NCBI GenBank assembly: GCA_902780305.1
Contig: CACZFB010000001.1
Coordinates: 1-64,000 of the forward strand
Origin: an uncultured Coriobacteriaceae bacterium
Lineage (GTDB): Bacteria > Actinomycetota > Coriobacteriia > Coriobacteriales > Atopobiaceae
Direction of reading: 5' to 3'
Length of the DNA stretch: 64,000 nucleotides
Positions 25,695 to 35,073 of the stretch are shown here, piece by piece; the stretch's first letter is position 1, and each line of letters opens with the position of its first letter. Below the pieces are notes generated by a model. That model had not been told where the DNA came from. It searched no databases and saw only the letters and a list, made by a program, of their open reading frames with translations. A program made the position numbers and the translations under genes.

Positions 25695-27230
25695 CTAGTA
25701 CCCCTCGTGGGAGCGCTGGGTGGTGATCATGCGGTTGATGGCGTTGACGTAGGCCTTTGCGCTGGACACGATGACGTCGGTGTCGGAGCCGCGGCCGGTG
25801 TAGACCTTGCCGTCGGCAGACTTCACGCGCACCACCACTTCGCCGATGGCGTCGATGCCGCGGGTGATGGCCTTGACCGCGTACTCCTCCAGGTCTCCGT
25901 GCACGGTAAGCACGCGATCGATTGCCTTGTACGCCGCGTCGACCGGGCCGGTGCCCGTCGCCGAGACCACGCGGGTGTTGCCCTCTTCGTCGGTGATGGT
26001 GGCAACGGCCGTGGGCACCAGCGGGTCGCCGCACTGAATCTGCAGGGCATTGAGCGTGTAGACTGCCGCAACGTCGCGGGAGCGCTCCTGGACCATGGAC
26101 TCCAGGTCCTCGTCGTAGACTTCCTTCTTCTGCTCCGCGATTTCCTGGAAACGCTGGTAGACGTCGTCGAACTCCTCGTCGGCAAAGGTGTAGCCAAGCT
26201 CCACGAGTCGGTGGCGCAGCGCGGCCTGTCCAGAGCGCGACGAGAGGATAATCTCGGATCCCACGGCACCGACTTCCGCCGGATCCATAATCTGATAGAC
26301 CTTGGGCGCCTTGAGCACGGCGTCCTGGTGCATGCCCGAACTGTGTGCGAAGGCGTTGGCGCCCACGACGGCCTTGTTTGCCTGAACGCTCATGCCCGTG
26401 ACACGGCTTACCAGGCGGCTGGCCCGCGAGAGCTCCGTCGTGCGGATGTCGGTATGCACACCAAGCTCCTCGCCGTGCAGGCGAATGGCCATGGCAATCT
26501 CCTCGAGCGCAGCGTTGCCCGCACGCTCGCCCAGACCGTTGACGGCACACTCAACCTGCGAGGCGCCGTTGCGCACGCCCGCGAGGGCCAGCGCGGTCGC
26601 CATTCCCAGGTCGTTATGCGTGTGCACCGCAAGCGTAACGTTCTCGATGCCAACCACGCGGTGGGCGACGTCCGCGATGCGGGCGCCCCACTCCTCGGGC
26701 AGGCTGTAGCCGCAGGTGTCGGCAACGTTGATTACCGTGGCGCCAGCATCCACCGCCGTCTGCAGCACGCGCACCAGGAAGTCCTGGTCGGCACGGCCTG
26801 CATCCTCGGCAAAGAACTCCACGTCATCCACCAGACGCTTCGCGTAGCCAACGATGTGCGCCACACGCTCGATGCACTCCTCCTGCGTGATGCCCAGTTT
26901 GTGCTCGAGGTGAGTGGGGCTCACGCCAAGGCCGGTGTTGATGCGGGGATGCCGGGCCGACTTGAGCGCCTCCGCGGCGCGGTCGATGTCCTGCTCGCTC
27001 GCCCGCGCAAACGCGCACACCACACAGGCGTCGCCGGCAATGGAGCCAATCTCCTCCACCGCACGAAACTCTCCGTGGCTCGAAGCCGGAAAGCCTGCCT
27101 CGATAACGTCCACACCCAGGCGAATGAGCTGTCGCGCCACGATGGCCTTCTCCTGGGAATTCATGGATGCGCCGGGAGACTGCTCCCCATCGCGAAGCGT
27201 GGTATCAAAAATTTGAATCTTGCGCGTCAT
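25695..27230 (-). CDS. leuA: 2-isopropylmalate synthase
   Basis: 511 aa, the usual length. The HMGL-like catalytic barrel begins FDTTLRDGEQSPGASM (metal-binding Asp and Arg) and includes HTHNDLGMA (metal His pair) and NGLGERAGNA. The C-terminal regulatory domain (about 390-511), with GDPLVPTAVATI and GTGPVDAAYKAI, is the leucine-feedback (LeuA dimer) domain, which argues for LeuA over homocitrate or citramalate synthases. It condenses acetyl-CoA with 2-oxoisovalerate, the first step of leucine synthesis. The start ATG 27230 follows GAGAGGAAC. leuB, leuC and leuD are not adjacent. A fragment of its 3' end is duplicated 1 kb downstream. Confidence 0.93.
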   Translation of the reverse strand: MTRKIQIFDTTLRDGEQSPGASMNSQEKAIVARQLIRLGVDVIEAGFPASSHGEFRAVEEIGSIAGDACVVCAFARASEQDIDRAAEALKSARHPRINTGLGVSPTHLEHKLGITQEECIERVAHIVGYAKRLVDDVEFFAEDAGRADQDFLVRVLQTAVDAGATVINVADTCGYSLPEEWGARIADVAHRVVGIENVTLAVHTHNDLGMATALALAGVRNGASQVECAVNGLGERAGNAALEEIAMAIRLHGEELGVHTDIRTTELSRASRLVSRVTGMSVQANKAVVGANAFAHSSGMHQDAVLKAPKVYQIMDPAEVGAVGSEIILSSRSGQAALRHRLVELGYTFADEEFDDVYQRFQEIAEQKKEVYDEDLESMVQERSRDVAAVYTLNALQIQCGDPLVPTAVATITDEEGNTRVVSATGTGPVDAAYKAIDRVLTVHGDLEEYAVKAITRGIDAIGEVVVRVKSADGKVYTGRGSDTDVIVSSAKAYVNAINRMITTQRSHEGY

Positions 27231-27352
27231 ACTCGTTCCTCTCTGTGCGCAAACGATGCACATATGCTGGAAGTATTTGTGTACTTTGCCACAAACAGCG
27301 AACGACGGCGCATTTTGCACCAACTGGAAACAAAGGAAACGTCGGCGCACCA

Positions 27353-27383
27353 AAAGGGGCAGGCCCCCAGGACCTGCCCCTTT
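27353..27383 (-). terminator. Intrinsic terminator of rpsA
   Basis: Arms AAAAGGGGCAGG (27352-27363) and CCTGCCCCTTT (27373-27383) around a 9-nt loop. On the minus strand the stem is followed by a short T run. It lies 40-70 bp after the rpsA stop. Confidence 0.8.
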
Positions 27384-27422
27384 CGTTGCCGTTAGCACAT
27401 TCGTTGCCGGTGGCAGCGATGC

Positions 27423-28622
27423 CTACTCCTGCTCGGGAGCCTCCTCGGCGGTCTCCTCCACGGCCTCAGCGGCCTCCTCGGGCTCGGCGCCCTCAAGCGG
27501 CTTGACGGCGATCTCCACGCCCAGCGTCTCGGCAGCGGCCTTCATGGACAGGGAGATGCGACGACGGTCGAGGTCGATCTCCATAACCTTCACCTGCACG
27601 GCGTCGCCGACACCGCACACCTGCGCGGGCTGATCCACGTGCTTGCCGGCCATCTCGGAGATGTGCACCAGGCCCTCGACACCGTCGCCGAGGTCAACGA
27701 AGGCACCAAACGAGACGAGCTTGGTAACGACGCCCTCGACGATGGCGCCCACGGGGTACTTCTTGACGAGGGAGCGCCAGGGATCCTCGGTGGTCTGCTT
27801 GAGACCCAGCGAGATGCGCTCACGGTTGAGATCCACGTCGAGCACCTCGACGTCCACGACCTGGCCGACCTTGACGACCTCGGACGGGTGGTTGACGTGG
27901 TTCCAAGACAGCTCGGAGATGTGCACCAGGCCGTCGATGCCGCCCAGGTCCACGAAGGCGCCGAAGTCCACGATGGAGGACACGGTGCCGGTAAGGCGCA
28001 TGCCCTTGCGGAGCTTGGACAGGATCTCCTGACGCTCGGCCTTGCGGGCCTCCTCGAGCACCACGCGACGAGAGAGCACCACGTTGTTGCGGTTGCGGTC
28101 CATCTCGATAACGCGGGCCTCGATGCGGGTGCCCAGGTAGGCGGTGAGGTCCTTCACGCGGCGAAGGTCCACGAGCGATGCGGGCAGGAAGCCACGCAGG
28201 CCGATGTCCAGAATCAGGCCGCCCTTAACAACCTCGATGACCTCGCCCTCAACGTTCTCGCCGGACTGGAAGCGCTCCTCGACGCGGTTCCAGGCGCGCT
28301 CGTACTCGGCGCGCTTCTTCGAGAGAATCAGGCGACCTTCCTTGTCCTCCTTCTGAAGAACGAGTGCCTCGATCTGATCGCCCAGCTCCACGATCTCGGA
28401 CGGATCAACGTCCTTGCGGATGGAAAGCTCGCGTGCGGGAATGACGCCCTCGGACTTGTAGCCGATGTCCAGCAGGACCTCGTCGTGCTCGATCTTGACG
28501 ACGGTTCCCGTAACGAGGTCGCCCTCGTCGAAGTCGGTGATGGTGCCGTCTATGAGCTGGTTAAGCTCGTCGTCGGAGACATCATCCAGGGAAAAGATGG
28601 ACGAGTTCTGAATCTCACTCAA
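27423..28622 (-). CDS. rpsA: 30S ribosomal protein S1
   Basis: 399 aa with four S1 RNA-binding (OB-fold) repeats, at about 33-103, 118-188, 205-275 and 290-360. Repeats 3 and 4 carry the clear signatures GAFVDLGGIDGLVHISEL and GAFVDLGDGVEGLVHISEM. The four-repeat form is usual in Actinobacteria (E. coli S1 has six). It helps bind mRNA to the ribosome. The start is TTG at 28622, with GAAAGGGG seven bases upstream; there is no in-frame ATG nearby. The C-terminal tail is acidic and Ala-rich. It is monocistronic with its own terminator. Confidence 0.93.
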   Translation of the reverse strand: MSEIQNSSIFSLDDVSDDELNQLIDGTITDFDEGDLVTGTVVKIEHDEVLLDIGYKSEGVIPARELSIRKDVDPSEIVELGDQIEALVLQKEDKEGRLILSKKRAEYERAWNRVEERFQSGENVEGEVIEVVKGGLILDIGLRGFLPASLVDLRRVKDLTAYLGTRIEARVIEMDRNRNNVVLSRRVVLEEARKAERQEILSKLRKGMRLTGTVSSIVDFGAFVDLGGIDGLVHISELSWNHVNHPSEVVKVGQVVDVEVLDVDLNRERISLGLKQTTEDPWRSLVKKYPVGAIVEGVVTKLVSFGAFVDLGDGVEGLVHISEMAGKHVDQPAQVCGVGDAVQVKVMEIDLDRRRISLSMKAAAETLGVEIAVKPLEGAEPEEAAEAVEETAEEAPEQE

Positions 28623-28932
28623 AGGTGGACCCCTTTCGAAAACGGGGCCCCGGTCGTCATGGTTGCTGCCAATAGATGTTTGGAAACCAACATGTACTCG
28701 GGGGCCAACAGATACCGGTGCATGACCGTCCCAGTCATGCGTTCTTAAGAATACGTGTGCACACGAGCGATTTCAAGCACTCTTTGCCACTATTTGCAGA
28801 CCGTACACGTTTGCGGTTTTTACGGGCGGACCACAAGCCACGTAAATCGACAGTTGCTGTCGGCCTATCAGCGTGCGGCCCCGCTCCTAGGGTACCATGG
28901 TGTGACATAGCGTCTTTGGTCAGGGGGATACC
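28623..28932. other. Divergent promoter region between rpsA and the cysteine desulfidase gene
   Basis: 310 bp. The rpsA leader holds a small inverted repeat GCATGAC (28720-28726) / GTCATGC (28734-28740) that could fold in the mRNA. An A/T-richer stretch (28740-28860) probably contains both promoters. No open frame of note. Confidence 0.5.
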
Positions 28933-30249
28933 GTGGAATCGGACAGCTACTTCAAGCATGTAACCATGTTGCGCGAGGAGCTCGTGTGCGCGTTGGGCTG
29001 CACGGAGCCTATTGCCGTGGCGTACGTCTCGGCACTGGCGCGTGCCGCGCTGGGCCGCGAGCCCGAGCGTCTGGCCGTGCGATGCTCGGGCAACATAATA
29101 AAGAACGTGAAGTCCGTAACCGTTCCCAATTCGGGAGGACAGCGTGGCATCGAGGTTGCGGCGACGCTCGGCGCCATAGGTGGCGACGAGACACGCGCGC
29201 TGGAAGTGCTCCAAACCGTGACCGACGAAGACCGGACGCGCTGCCAAGAGCTCGTGCGGGAAGGCTACTGCGACGTCTCGCTCGAAGCGGGCGTGCCCAA
29301 TCTCTACATTCGCGTGGTGGCGACGGCACGCGGCCACGAGGCGGTGGCCTGCGTGCAGGACCGCCACACCAACGTGGTGGAGCTCACCTTCGACGGCACG
29401 CCAACTCACGCCCATGCCATCGTGGCCACGCCCTGCGACGGACCGGGCACGATGGAGTCGTCCGAGACAAACGGGGAGCACGAAGCCGATTGGCCCCTCT
29501 CGCTCGTCTCGATCTGGGAGTTTGCGCACAACGTGCAGCTTGAGGACATACGCGAGGTGATCGGCCGGCAGATCGACCTCAACGAGGCCATCGCCGTGGA
29601 GGGACTCTCGGGCAGGTGGGGCGCCAACATTGGCCGCACCCTGCTCAGCACGCGGCCCAACGACATCACCTGCCGCGTGCGGGCGCTGGCGGCCGCGGGA
29701 TCGGACGCGCGCATGAGCGGCTGTCCCCTGCCCGTGGTTATCTGCTGTGGCAGCGGGAACCAAGGCATCACCTGCTCGCAGCCCGTGGTCGAGTGGGGCC
29801 GCGAGCTGGGACGTCCCAAGAGCGACATCATGCGGGCCGTGGCCCTCTCGGACCTGGTGGCCATCCACGCAAAGCACTTCGTGGGCGAGCTCTCGGCCTT
29901 TTGCGGCGCGGTGAGCGCGGCCTGCGGTGCCGGAGCGGCAATCGCCTGGCTGCGCGGCGCGACGTTCGAACAGTATCAGGCAACCGTGGTCAACACGCTG
30001 GCAAACGTGGGCGGCATCGTGTGCGACGGGGCCAAGCCGAGCTGCGCCGCGAAGATCGCCTCGGCGGTGGACGCTGCGGTGCTGGGATGCGACATGGCGC
30101 TGCTTGGCAACAGCCTTCACTCGGGAGACGGTCTTGTGGCCAGCGATCCCGAGCAGACCATTCGCTCCATGGGCTACGTCGGCCGCGTGGGCATGCGCCC
30201 CACCGACGTGGAGATTCTTAACCTCATGACGGGCAAGACCTGCGTGTAA
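28933..30249 (+). CDS. cyuA: L-cysteine desulfidase / serine dehydratase alpha-like (UPF0597, CyuA/YhaM family)
   Basis: 438 aa, the usual length of the family. Start GTG 28933 follows CAGGGGG. The N-terminus contains the family hallmark ELVCALGCTEPIAVAYVSA, and later Cys residues (CPLPVVICCGSGNQGI, CGAVSAACGAGAAIA, CDGAKPSCAAKI) can supply the iron-sulfur cluster ligands. The family breaks cysteine into pyruvate, ammonia and hydrogen sulfide. It stands alone, convergent with tilS (24-bp gap). A serine-specific activity cannot be excluded from sequence. Confidence 0.88.
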   Translation: MESDSYFKHVTMLREELVCALGCTEPIAVAYVSALARAALGREPERLAVRCSGNIIKNVKSVTVPNSGGQRGIEVAATLGAIGGDETRALEVLQTVTDEDRTRCQELVREGYCDVSLEAGVPNLYIRVVATARGHEAVACVQDRHTNVVELTFDGTPTHAHAIVATPCDGPGTMESSETNGEHEADWPLSLVSIWEFAHNVQLEDIREVIGRQIDLNEAIAVEGLSGRWGANIGRTLLSTRPNDITCRVRALAAAGSDARMSGCPLPVVICCGSGNQGITCSQPVVEWGRELGRPKSDIMRAVALSDLVAIHAKHFVGELSAFCGAVSAACGAGAAIAWLRGATFEQYQATVVNTLANVGGIVCDGAKPSCAAKIASAVDAAVLGCDMALLGNSLHSGDGLVASDPEQTIRSMGYVGRVGMRPTDVEILNLMTGKTCV

Positions 30250-30273
30250 CTTCCGTCGATCGGCCGCAGGCCG

Positions 30274-31782
30274 CTACCGCAGCGAGAGCTCCAAGAGCCA
30301 GCGGCTGGCGCCGTGCACGCGCACGCGCTCGTCGGCGCGCACGCCGGCCACCCACACCACGTGACCGCGCGGGTCGGTGTGCACCACGGGCACGGCACCG
30401 CGCTCCGAGGGCGGCACGTGCGCGTCGCGCAGCAGGTCCGAGAGCAGCTTGGACTGGCCGTGCATCCCCAAGGGACACAGCACCTCGCCCCGTCCGGGCA
30501 CATCCACCCACAGGCGTCCGCCCGACGTCGGGTCGATGCCACAGGCAGGCGCGTCGAGCAGCACCGACTCCCCCGCCCACTCGCTGCCATGGGCACGCGC
30601 CATGAGCTCGGGGTCGCCGCCGGCATCCACGGGCACGATCCGTGCGCGCAGGCTGCGTCCCCCGTCGAGCTGCAGGACGCCGGGGACGTCGAGCCACTCG
30701 GCCCGCACGCCCTGCGCCGCACCCGCATCCTGAGTACGCAGGAAGAGCATACCGTAGGCCACGCGCGCGTCGATGGCCAGCGGCAGCGATACGGAGCCAT
30801 GCCCGGCCGCCACCAGGCGCAGCACTGCCTCTATGTGCCGGGCGTCAAGGCGCACCTCCGGGCACAGTGCCAGCAGCGCCTGGCGCACCACACGGCGCGC
30901 GATCACGACGTCGGCGGCAGCGAGCTTGGCCGCGTCGAGCGACAGCATCCCCTCTCCGCTGCGCCGGGTAAGGTCGCGCAGCGCCCGGGCGGCCTGGGCG
31001 TGCAGGTAGGCGTCCTCGTCCGAGAGGATGTCGCAGGTCTTGGAGAGGCTGGCCACCACCGACGGGTTTCTCCGCTCGACGACCGGCATCACCTCGTGGC
31101 GCACGAAGGCCCGAAGGAAGCGCGTGTCCTCGTTGGTGGCGTCCTCGCGCCACACGATGCCGCGCATGCGCAACAGGTCGCACAGCTCCTGGTGCGTGCG
31201 GTCGAGCAGGGGCCTCACGATGCGGTTACGACGACGCGGGATGGAGCTGAGACCTGCCGGGCCCGTGCCACGGATGGCGTTCATAAAGAAGGTCTCGGCC
31301 CGGTCGTCGGCGGTATGGGCCGTGAGGATGCGCGCCGCCGAGCGTGGGGTGCCAAACTGCGCCGAGAGCTCGTTGGCGAGCCTCGCGGCGGCCGCATAGC
31401 GCACCTCTCGGCCGGTGTTCTCGGCGTTGCCCGACCCGCCCTGGGCGGCCGTAAGCGCGCGCACGTCGGCCCGCTCGATGGTGCAGGGCAGCCCGTAGCG
31501 ATTGGCAAGGTCGCGCACGAACTCCTCGTCCTCCTGGGCGTCTATGCCACGCAGCTGGTGGTTTACGTGCAGCACGTGCAACCGCTCGCGTGCGATGCGC
31601 GCCAGCCCGCGCCCGTCGTCGATGTCGAGCGTGGAGGTGGCCGCGAGTACGAGCAGGGCCGTCGAGTCGGCCCCACCCGATACCATAAGCACGACGGGGG
31701 CTTGCTGCTCGGGGTCGGCATGGCCAGATGGCCGATCGAATCGCACCTCTCCGGACGCGTATCTTCTGCTCACGCTTGGCAT
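30274..31782 (-). CDS. tilS: tRNA(Ile)-lysidine synthetase
   Basis: 502 aa. The PP-loop ATP-pyrophosphatase motif is VSGGADSTALL (about 34-44). It continues with HVNHQLRG, then ILTAHTADDRAETFFMNAIRGTG, which is specific to TilS, and a C-terminal substrate-binding domain. It converts C34 of tRNA-Ile(CAU) to lysidine, which is essential for reading AUA codons. The start ATG 31782 follows GGAGGAG. It ends in TAG. The hpt-ftsH neighbours common for tilS elsewhere are absent. Confidence 0.92.
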   Translation of the reverse strand: MPSVSRRYASGEVRFDRPSGHADPEQQAPVVLMVSGGADSTALLVLAATSTLDIDDGRGLARIARERLHVLHVNHQLRGIDAQEDEEFVRDLANRYGLPCTIERADVRALTAAQGGSGNAENTGREVRYAAAARLANELSAQFGTPRSAARILTAHTADDRAETFFMNAIRGTGPAGLSSIPRRRNRIVRPLLDRTHQELCDLLRMRGIVWREDATNEDTRFLRAFVRHEVMPVVERRNPSVVASLSKTCDILSDEDAYLHAQAARALRDLTRRSGEGMLSLDAAKLAAADVVIARRVVRQALLALCPEVRLDARHIEAVLRLVAAGHGSVSLPLAIDARVAYGMLFLRTQDAGAAQGVRAEWLDVPGVLQLDGGRSLRARIVPVDAGGDPELMARAHGSEWAGESVLLDAPACGIDPTSGGRLWVDVPGRGEVLCPLGMHGQSKLLSDLLRDAHVPPSERGAVPVVHTDPRGHVVWVAGVRADERVRVHGASRWLLELSLR

Positions 31783-31914
31783 ATGCTCCTCCTTGCCGTG
31801 TTGGTACAGTGTACGACAAGTTGTCCACGCGGCGCGCTACACTATTCTTGCCGCAAGACGGTACCCACCCTACCGATGGGCGGCACATACGGCCAAGGCA
31901 TACGAAAGGCAAGC

Positions 31915-32745
31915 ATGACCCCATACCTGCATCTTTACGTCCTCGCCAGCGGTTCCAAGGGCAACGCCGCCGTGGTGGAGGGCCCAGACGGCTCGGTGCT
32001 CATCGACTGCGGCCTGTCGCGCAAGCGGTTGCACGAGCGTGCGAACGAGGTGGGCTGCGACCTGAGTCGGGTGCGCGCCATACTGCTCACGCACGAGCAT
32101 GGAGACCACACTGGCGGGCTTTCGGTAATCTGCAACCACTTCGATGGACCGGTGTACGCGACTGCGGGCACCGCGGCCGGCAGAAGACACCTCGCCAACC
32201 TTCCGTTTACGCTGGTGGACCACGACTGCGTGCTGGACGTTGCCGGCATCCGCGTTCGGGCCTTCCCCACCTCGCACGACGTGGGAGACCCCATGTGCTT
32301 TAGGTTCGAGATGCCCACCCAGGGCGATCCGCTGCACCCGCAGGATGTTATCGGCTGGGTAACCGACACGGGCTACCTCACCGACGAGGCCCTCGAGGCG
32401 CTCTATGGCTGCCGTATCCTGGGCATCGAGGCAAACCACGACCCGAACATGCTGCGCACCGGGCCATACCCGGCCTATCTTAAGGCGCGTGTGGCCGGCG
32501 AGTCGGGGCACCTCTCCAACGACCAGGCGGCCCAGGCGCTGCCCGACCTCGTGACTCACGAAACCGAGACGATCGTCGCCCTGCACCTCTCGCAGGAGAA
32601 CAATCGACCGAGCTTGGCCGTGCGCACCCTCGCCGCGGCAGTCGGTGCCGAGCAGGCAAACGCCACCTTTACCGAGGCGCGCACGCCCGATGGCCTGCTT
32701 ACCGTGTGCGCCGGCGCACAGGACCGCCCGCTCGTGGTGTGGTGA
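31915..32745 (+). CDS. MBL-fold hydrolase, YycJ/WalJ-like
   Basis: 276 aa from ATG 31915 (CGAAAGG upstream). Motifs: LASGSKGNAAVV at the N-terminus and the metal site LTHEHGDHTGG (HxHxDH), then PTSHDVGDPMCF, VTDTGYLT and LGIEANHD. This order is typical of the YycJ/WalJ group of exonuclease-like metallo-beta-lactamase proteins linked to cell-wall and DNA metabolism. The stop TGA (32743-32745) is part of the terminator hairpin that follows. Confidence 0.87.
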   Translation: MTPYLHLYVLASGSKGNAAVVEGPDGSVLIDCGLSRKRLHERANEVGCDLSRVRAILLTHEHGDHTGGLSVICNHFDGPVYATAGTAAGRRHLANLPFTLVDHDCVLDVAGIRVRAFPTSHDVGDPMCFRFEMPTQGDPLHPQDVIGWVTDTGYLTDEALEALYGCRILGIEANHDPNMLRTGPYPAYLKARVAGESGHLSNDQAAQALPDLVTHETETIVALHLSQENNRPSLAVRTLAAAVGAEQANATFTEARTPDGLLTVCAGAQDRPLVVW

Positions 32746-32769
32746 GAAAAGGGGCCAAACCCCTTCTCA
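32743..32769 (+). terminator. Hairpin overlapping the MBL stop codon
   Basis: TGAGAAAAGGGG, loop CCAAA, then CCCCTTCTCA and ACTTTTCTC. It is a member of the GAGAAAAGGGG family, with a two-base deletion in the right arm. The TGA of the gene is the first triplet of the left arm. Confidence 0.65.
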
Positions 32770-32796
32770 CTTTTCTCACGGGTGCACGGACTGTGC

Positions 32797-32856
32797 GCCA
32801 GACCCTTGTGTCCAACGCGTACTATAGCCAGACCTTTGTGTCCAACGCGTACTATA
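32797..32856 (+). promoter_or_regulatory. 30-bp tandem duplication forming the jetA promoter region
   Basis: Two abutting copies (32797-32826 and 32827-32856) differ at one base (C 32805, T 32835). Each starts GCCAGACC and ends GCGTACTATA. Copy 2 runs into TATAAT, a consensus -10, about 40 bp before the jetA start; copy 1 ends TATAGC. It could be a promoter/operator duplicated to adjust Wadjet expression. Confidence 0.7.
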
Positions 32857-32896
32857 TAATGGCCGCAGCCGCAATCAACCAGTGGAGAGGCAGCGC

Positions 32897-34408
32897 GTGA
32901 GCGACGTCGTATCCGTGTTCCAGGACCTGGACACGGCGTATCAAAAGAAGACGATCAAGCTCCTGCAGAGCAAGCACTCGCAGGTTTACCTCGCCTTGTT
33001 CCGCGCGCTCTTCCCCGACACGTCTCAGGGCATGGTCGCCGACGAGCTGTGGTCTCGCATGGACGAGTGCCTGCGCGACCTCGAGGAAGCTGGCTTCGCG
33101 GACCTGTTGCCCAAGGAGGGCGGCAAGACGAAGCGCGGCCGCTCGGTGTGTCACGACCTCATCGACCGGTACAACTGGGTAGAGTCCAAGCGCCGGGAAG
33201 ACGGCCAGATGGAGTACCGTCTCACGTCCGACGCGGTGGAGGCGCTCGAGACGGTGGAGCGGCTGCGCGCAACCAACACGGTTATGACCGGCTCGCGCAT
33301 GCACACCATCCTCGACCAGATCGACCGCGCCTACGTGCGACTCTCTCCCAACTACGAGGAGGGCCTGCGCATCCTGCAGCAACGCGTGGCCGACGCCCTC
33401 GACGAGCTCGACCAGTACGAGGCGGCGGGCGGAAGCCGTGGCCTCTCTGCCGAGGAGGCACGCGACGAGGTCGCCAACATCATCGACCTCATGAGCGGCA
33501 TCCCCGTTGACCTGCGCCGTCTTGAGGAAGACATCCACGCAAACGCCGGCGAACTCATCGGGCGCTTTCGCGAGGACGACCGACCCACCGGCGAGATAAT
33601 CGGCGACTACATCCAGGCGGGTCGGCGCCTGCTCGACGAGACCGACCACGGGAGGAGCTTCCAGGACTCCCTGGCCGTGATTGGCGACGCATCGCTGGCC
33701 GGTGACGTGGACACGAAGCTCGACGCTATCGTGCGCACCCCGGCGCTGGCCGACGCCGCATGGGAGAACTCGCTGCGCATGCAGGACGGGTGGAACCAGA
33801 TCGCCAACGGCATCGTCTGGGTAAACCGCGAGAACAGCAAGTCGACGCACACGATCAATCGGTCGCTGAGCCGTCACGACGTGTCGCGGGACCGCGAGCT
33901 CACGCGCACGCTCAAGGACCTGGAGGCCGCCGCGTACGCCTGGGCCTCAACCACCAGGCCCAGAAGCGAGGGGCCGCTCGTGCCGACGGTGGCAAAACTC
34001 AAGGTAGACACACTGCGCACGCAGCCCTACACGCCCACGTCCAAGATCCCGCCCCCGCCGCTCGAGGACGAGGAACCGGGCGGCGTGACCCTCTCGCTGG
34101 AGGAGCTGCGTCGCGTGGGTGGGCCTCTTACGCGCGAGATCCTTGACGCGATCGCCGCACGGCAGCCGCTCGGGCGTCAGTCGGTGGATTTGGCCGAGGA
34201 GTTCTCGGAGCTGAACGTCGAGCAGCGACGGCCGGTGGAGATCGCAGGCCTCGTGCAGCTCGCGACCTCGCTGGGCGTGAATCTTGGCGAGTGCGGCCGC
34301 GCCACGTACGCGTGCGTGAGCATAGACGGAAGCTCTGTGCAGTGGGAGGGGCCGCGGATCGTCCTCACCCTGCCGCAGATGGACGAGGGAAGGGGCGTGC
34401 TCACATGA
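32897..34408 (+). CDS. jetA: Wadjet anti-plasmid system subunit JetA (DUF3375)
   Basis: 503 aa. GTG 32897 is chosen because GGAGAGG lies six bases upstream; a GTG at 32882 overlaps that site. The sequence (LLQSKHSQVYLALFRALFP near the start, central coiled coil, winged-helix-like C-terminus) matches DUF3375, the MukF-like kleisin of type I Wadjet. In the complex JetA bridges the two JetC motor heads and binds JetB. It is first in a four-gene operon in which each pair of genes overlaps by 4-8 bp, so subunit stoichiometry is coupled. Wadjet recognises small closed circular DNA by loop extrusion and has it cut by JetD. Confidence 0.92.
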   Translation: MSDVVSVFQDLDTAYQKKTIKLLQSKHSQVYLALFRALFPDTSQGMVADELWSRMDECLRDLEEAGFADLLPKEGGKTKRGRSVCHDLIDRYNWVESKRREDGQMEYRLTSDAVEALETVERLRATNTVMTGSRMHTILDQIDRAYVRLSPNYEEGLRILQQRVADALDELDQYEAAGGSRGLSAEEARDEVANIIDLMSGIPVDLRRLEEDIHANAGELIGRFREDDRPTGEIIGDYIQAGRRLLDETDHGRSFQDSLAVIGDASLAGDVDTKLDAIVRTPALADAAWENSLRMQDGWNQIANGIVWVNRENSKSTHTINRSLSRHDVSRDRELTRTLKDLEAAAYAWASTTRPRSEGPLVPTVAKLKVDTLRTQPYTPTSKIPPPPLEDEEPGGVTLSLEELRRVGGPLTREILDAIAARQPLGRQSVDLAEEFSELNVEQRRPVEIAGLVQLATSLGVNLGECGRATYACVSIDGSSVQWEGPRIVLTLPQMDEGRGVLT

Positions 34409-35073
34409 GTGCTGGCAGCGCAATACCTGACGACGAGCGGTTCGACGACGCGGGCTACGACCCACAGGACGATGCCGCGGAACCCGGGACGCCGCTGTTC
34501 GAGGGCGATCAGGGGACGCTTCCTCCCGAGGCGCGGCGCGTGCTCACGCTGCTGGTCCGCGACGCGTACGTCTGCGCGCTCACCAGTCCCGCTGACTTCG
34601 AGGCCGTGCGCACGTACCAACACGAGCTCGCGCGCTCCCTCAACGACCTGGGCCTCACGCTCACGATCAGCACGCGGTACGAGGTCGCCTACGCCCAGCA
34701 GGCATCGCTTGAGCACCCCGGCCCCCTCATGCTCAAGCGCGCCCAACCGCTACGCCGCGACGCAACGTTGCTGCTCGTCTCGATTCGCGCACGCCAGCAC
34801 AACGAGGAGGCCAACGGCGAGGAGGACTGGTTCGTGAGTCGCGACGAGATGCGCGCCCTGCTGGAGAGCGGCCCGTACGCCGAGGAGCGCGATGGCAGCC
34901 GACTCGAGAAGGCGCTCGACTCCTCCATAAAGCAGCTTGAGGACGCTGGTTACCTCCGCGCGATGCCCTCCGCGCCGGGGACGTATCGCGTGATGCCCAT
35001 CCTGCCTGCCGTCTTTACGCTCGAGCGGGCGCGCGACCTGCTCGCTGCCCTCACGAACGGAGGCGAACGATGA
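34405..35073 (+). CDS. jetB: Wadjet subunit JetB (DUF4194)
   Basis: 222 aa, start ATG 34405, overlapping jetA by four bases (ATGA). After an acidic N-terminus, the pattern RVLTLLVRDAYVCALTSPADFEAVRTYQHELARSLNDLG and the winged-helix-like rest match DUF4194, the MukE-like KITE subunit. JetB dimers bind the JetA kleisin and DNA. It ends in TGA overlapping the jetC ATG by four bases. Confidence 0.9.
   Translation: MSAGSAIPDDERFDDAGYDPQDDAAEPGTPLFEGDQGTLPPEARRVLTLLVRDAYVCALTSPADFEAVRTYQHELARSLNDLGLTLTISTRYEVAYAQQASLEHPGPLMLKRAQPLRRDATLLLVSIRARQHNEEANGEEDWFVSRDEMRALLESGPYAEERDGSRLEKALDSSIKQLEDAGYLRAMPSAPGTYRVMPILPAVFTLERARDLLAALTNGGER

Noticed and set aside
32797-32856. 30-bp repeats as a CRISPR array
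   Set aside because: Only two copies, directly abutting with no spacer, and no cas genes in the window.
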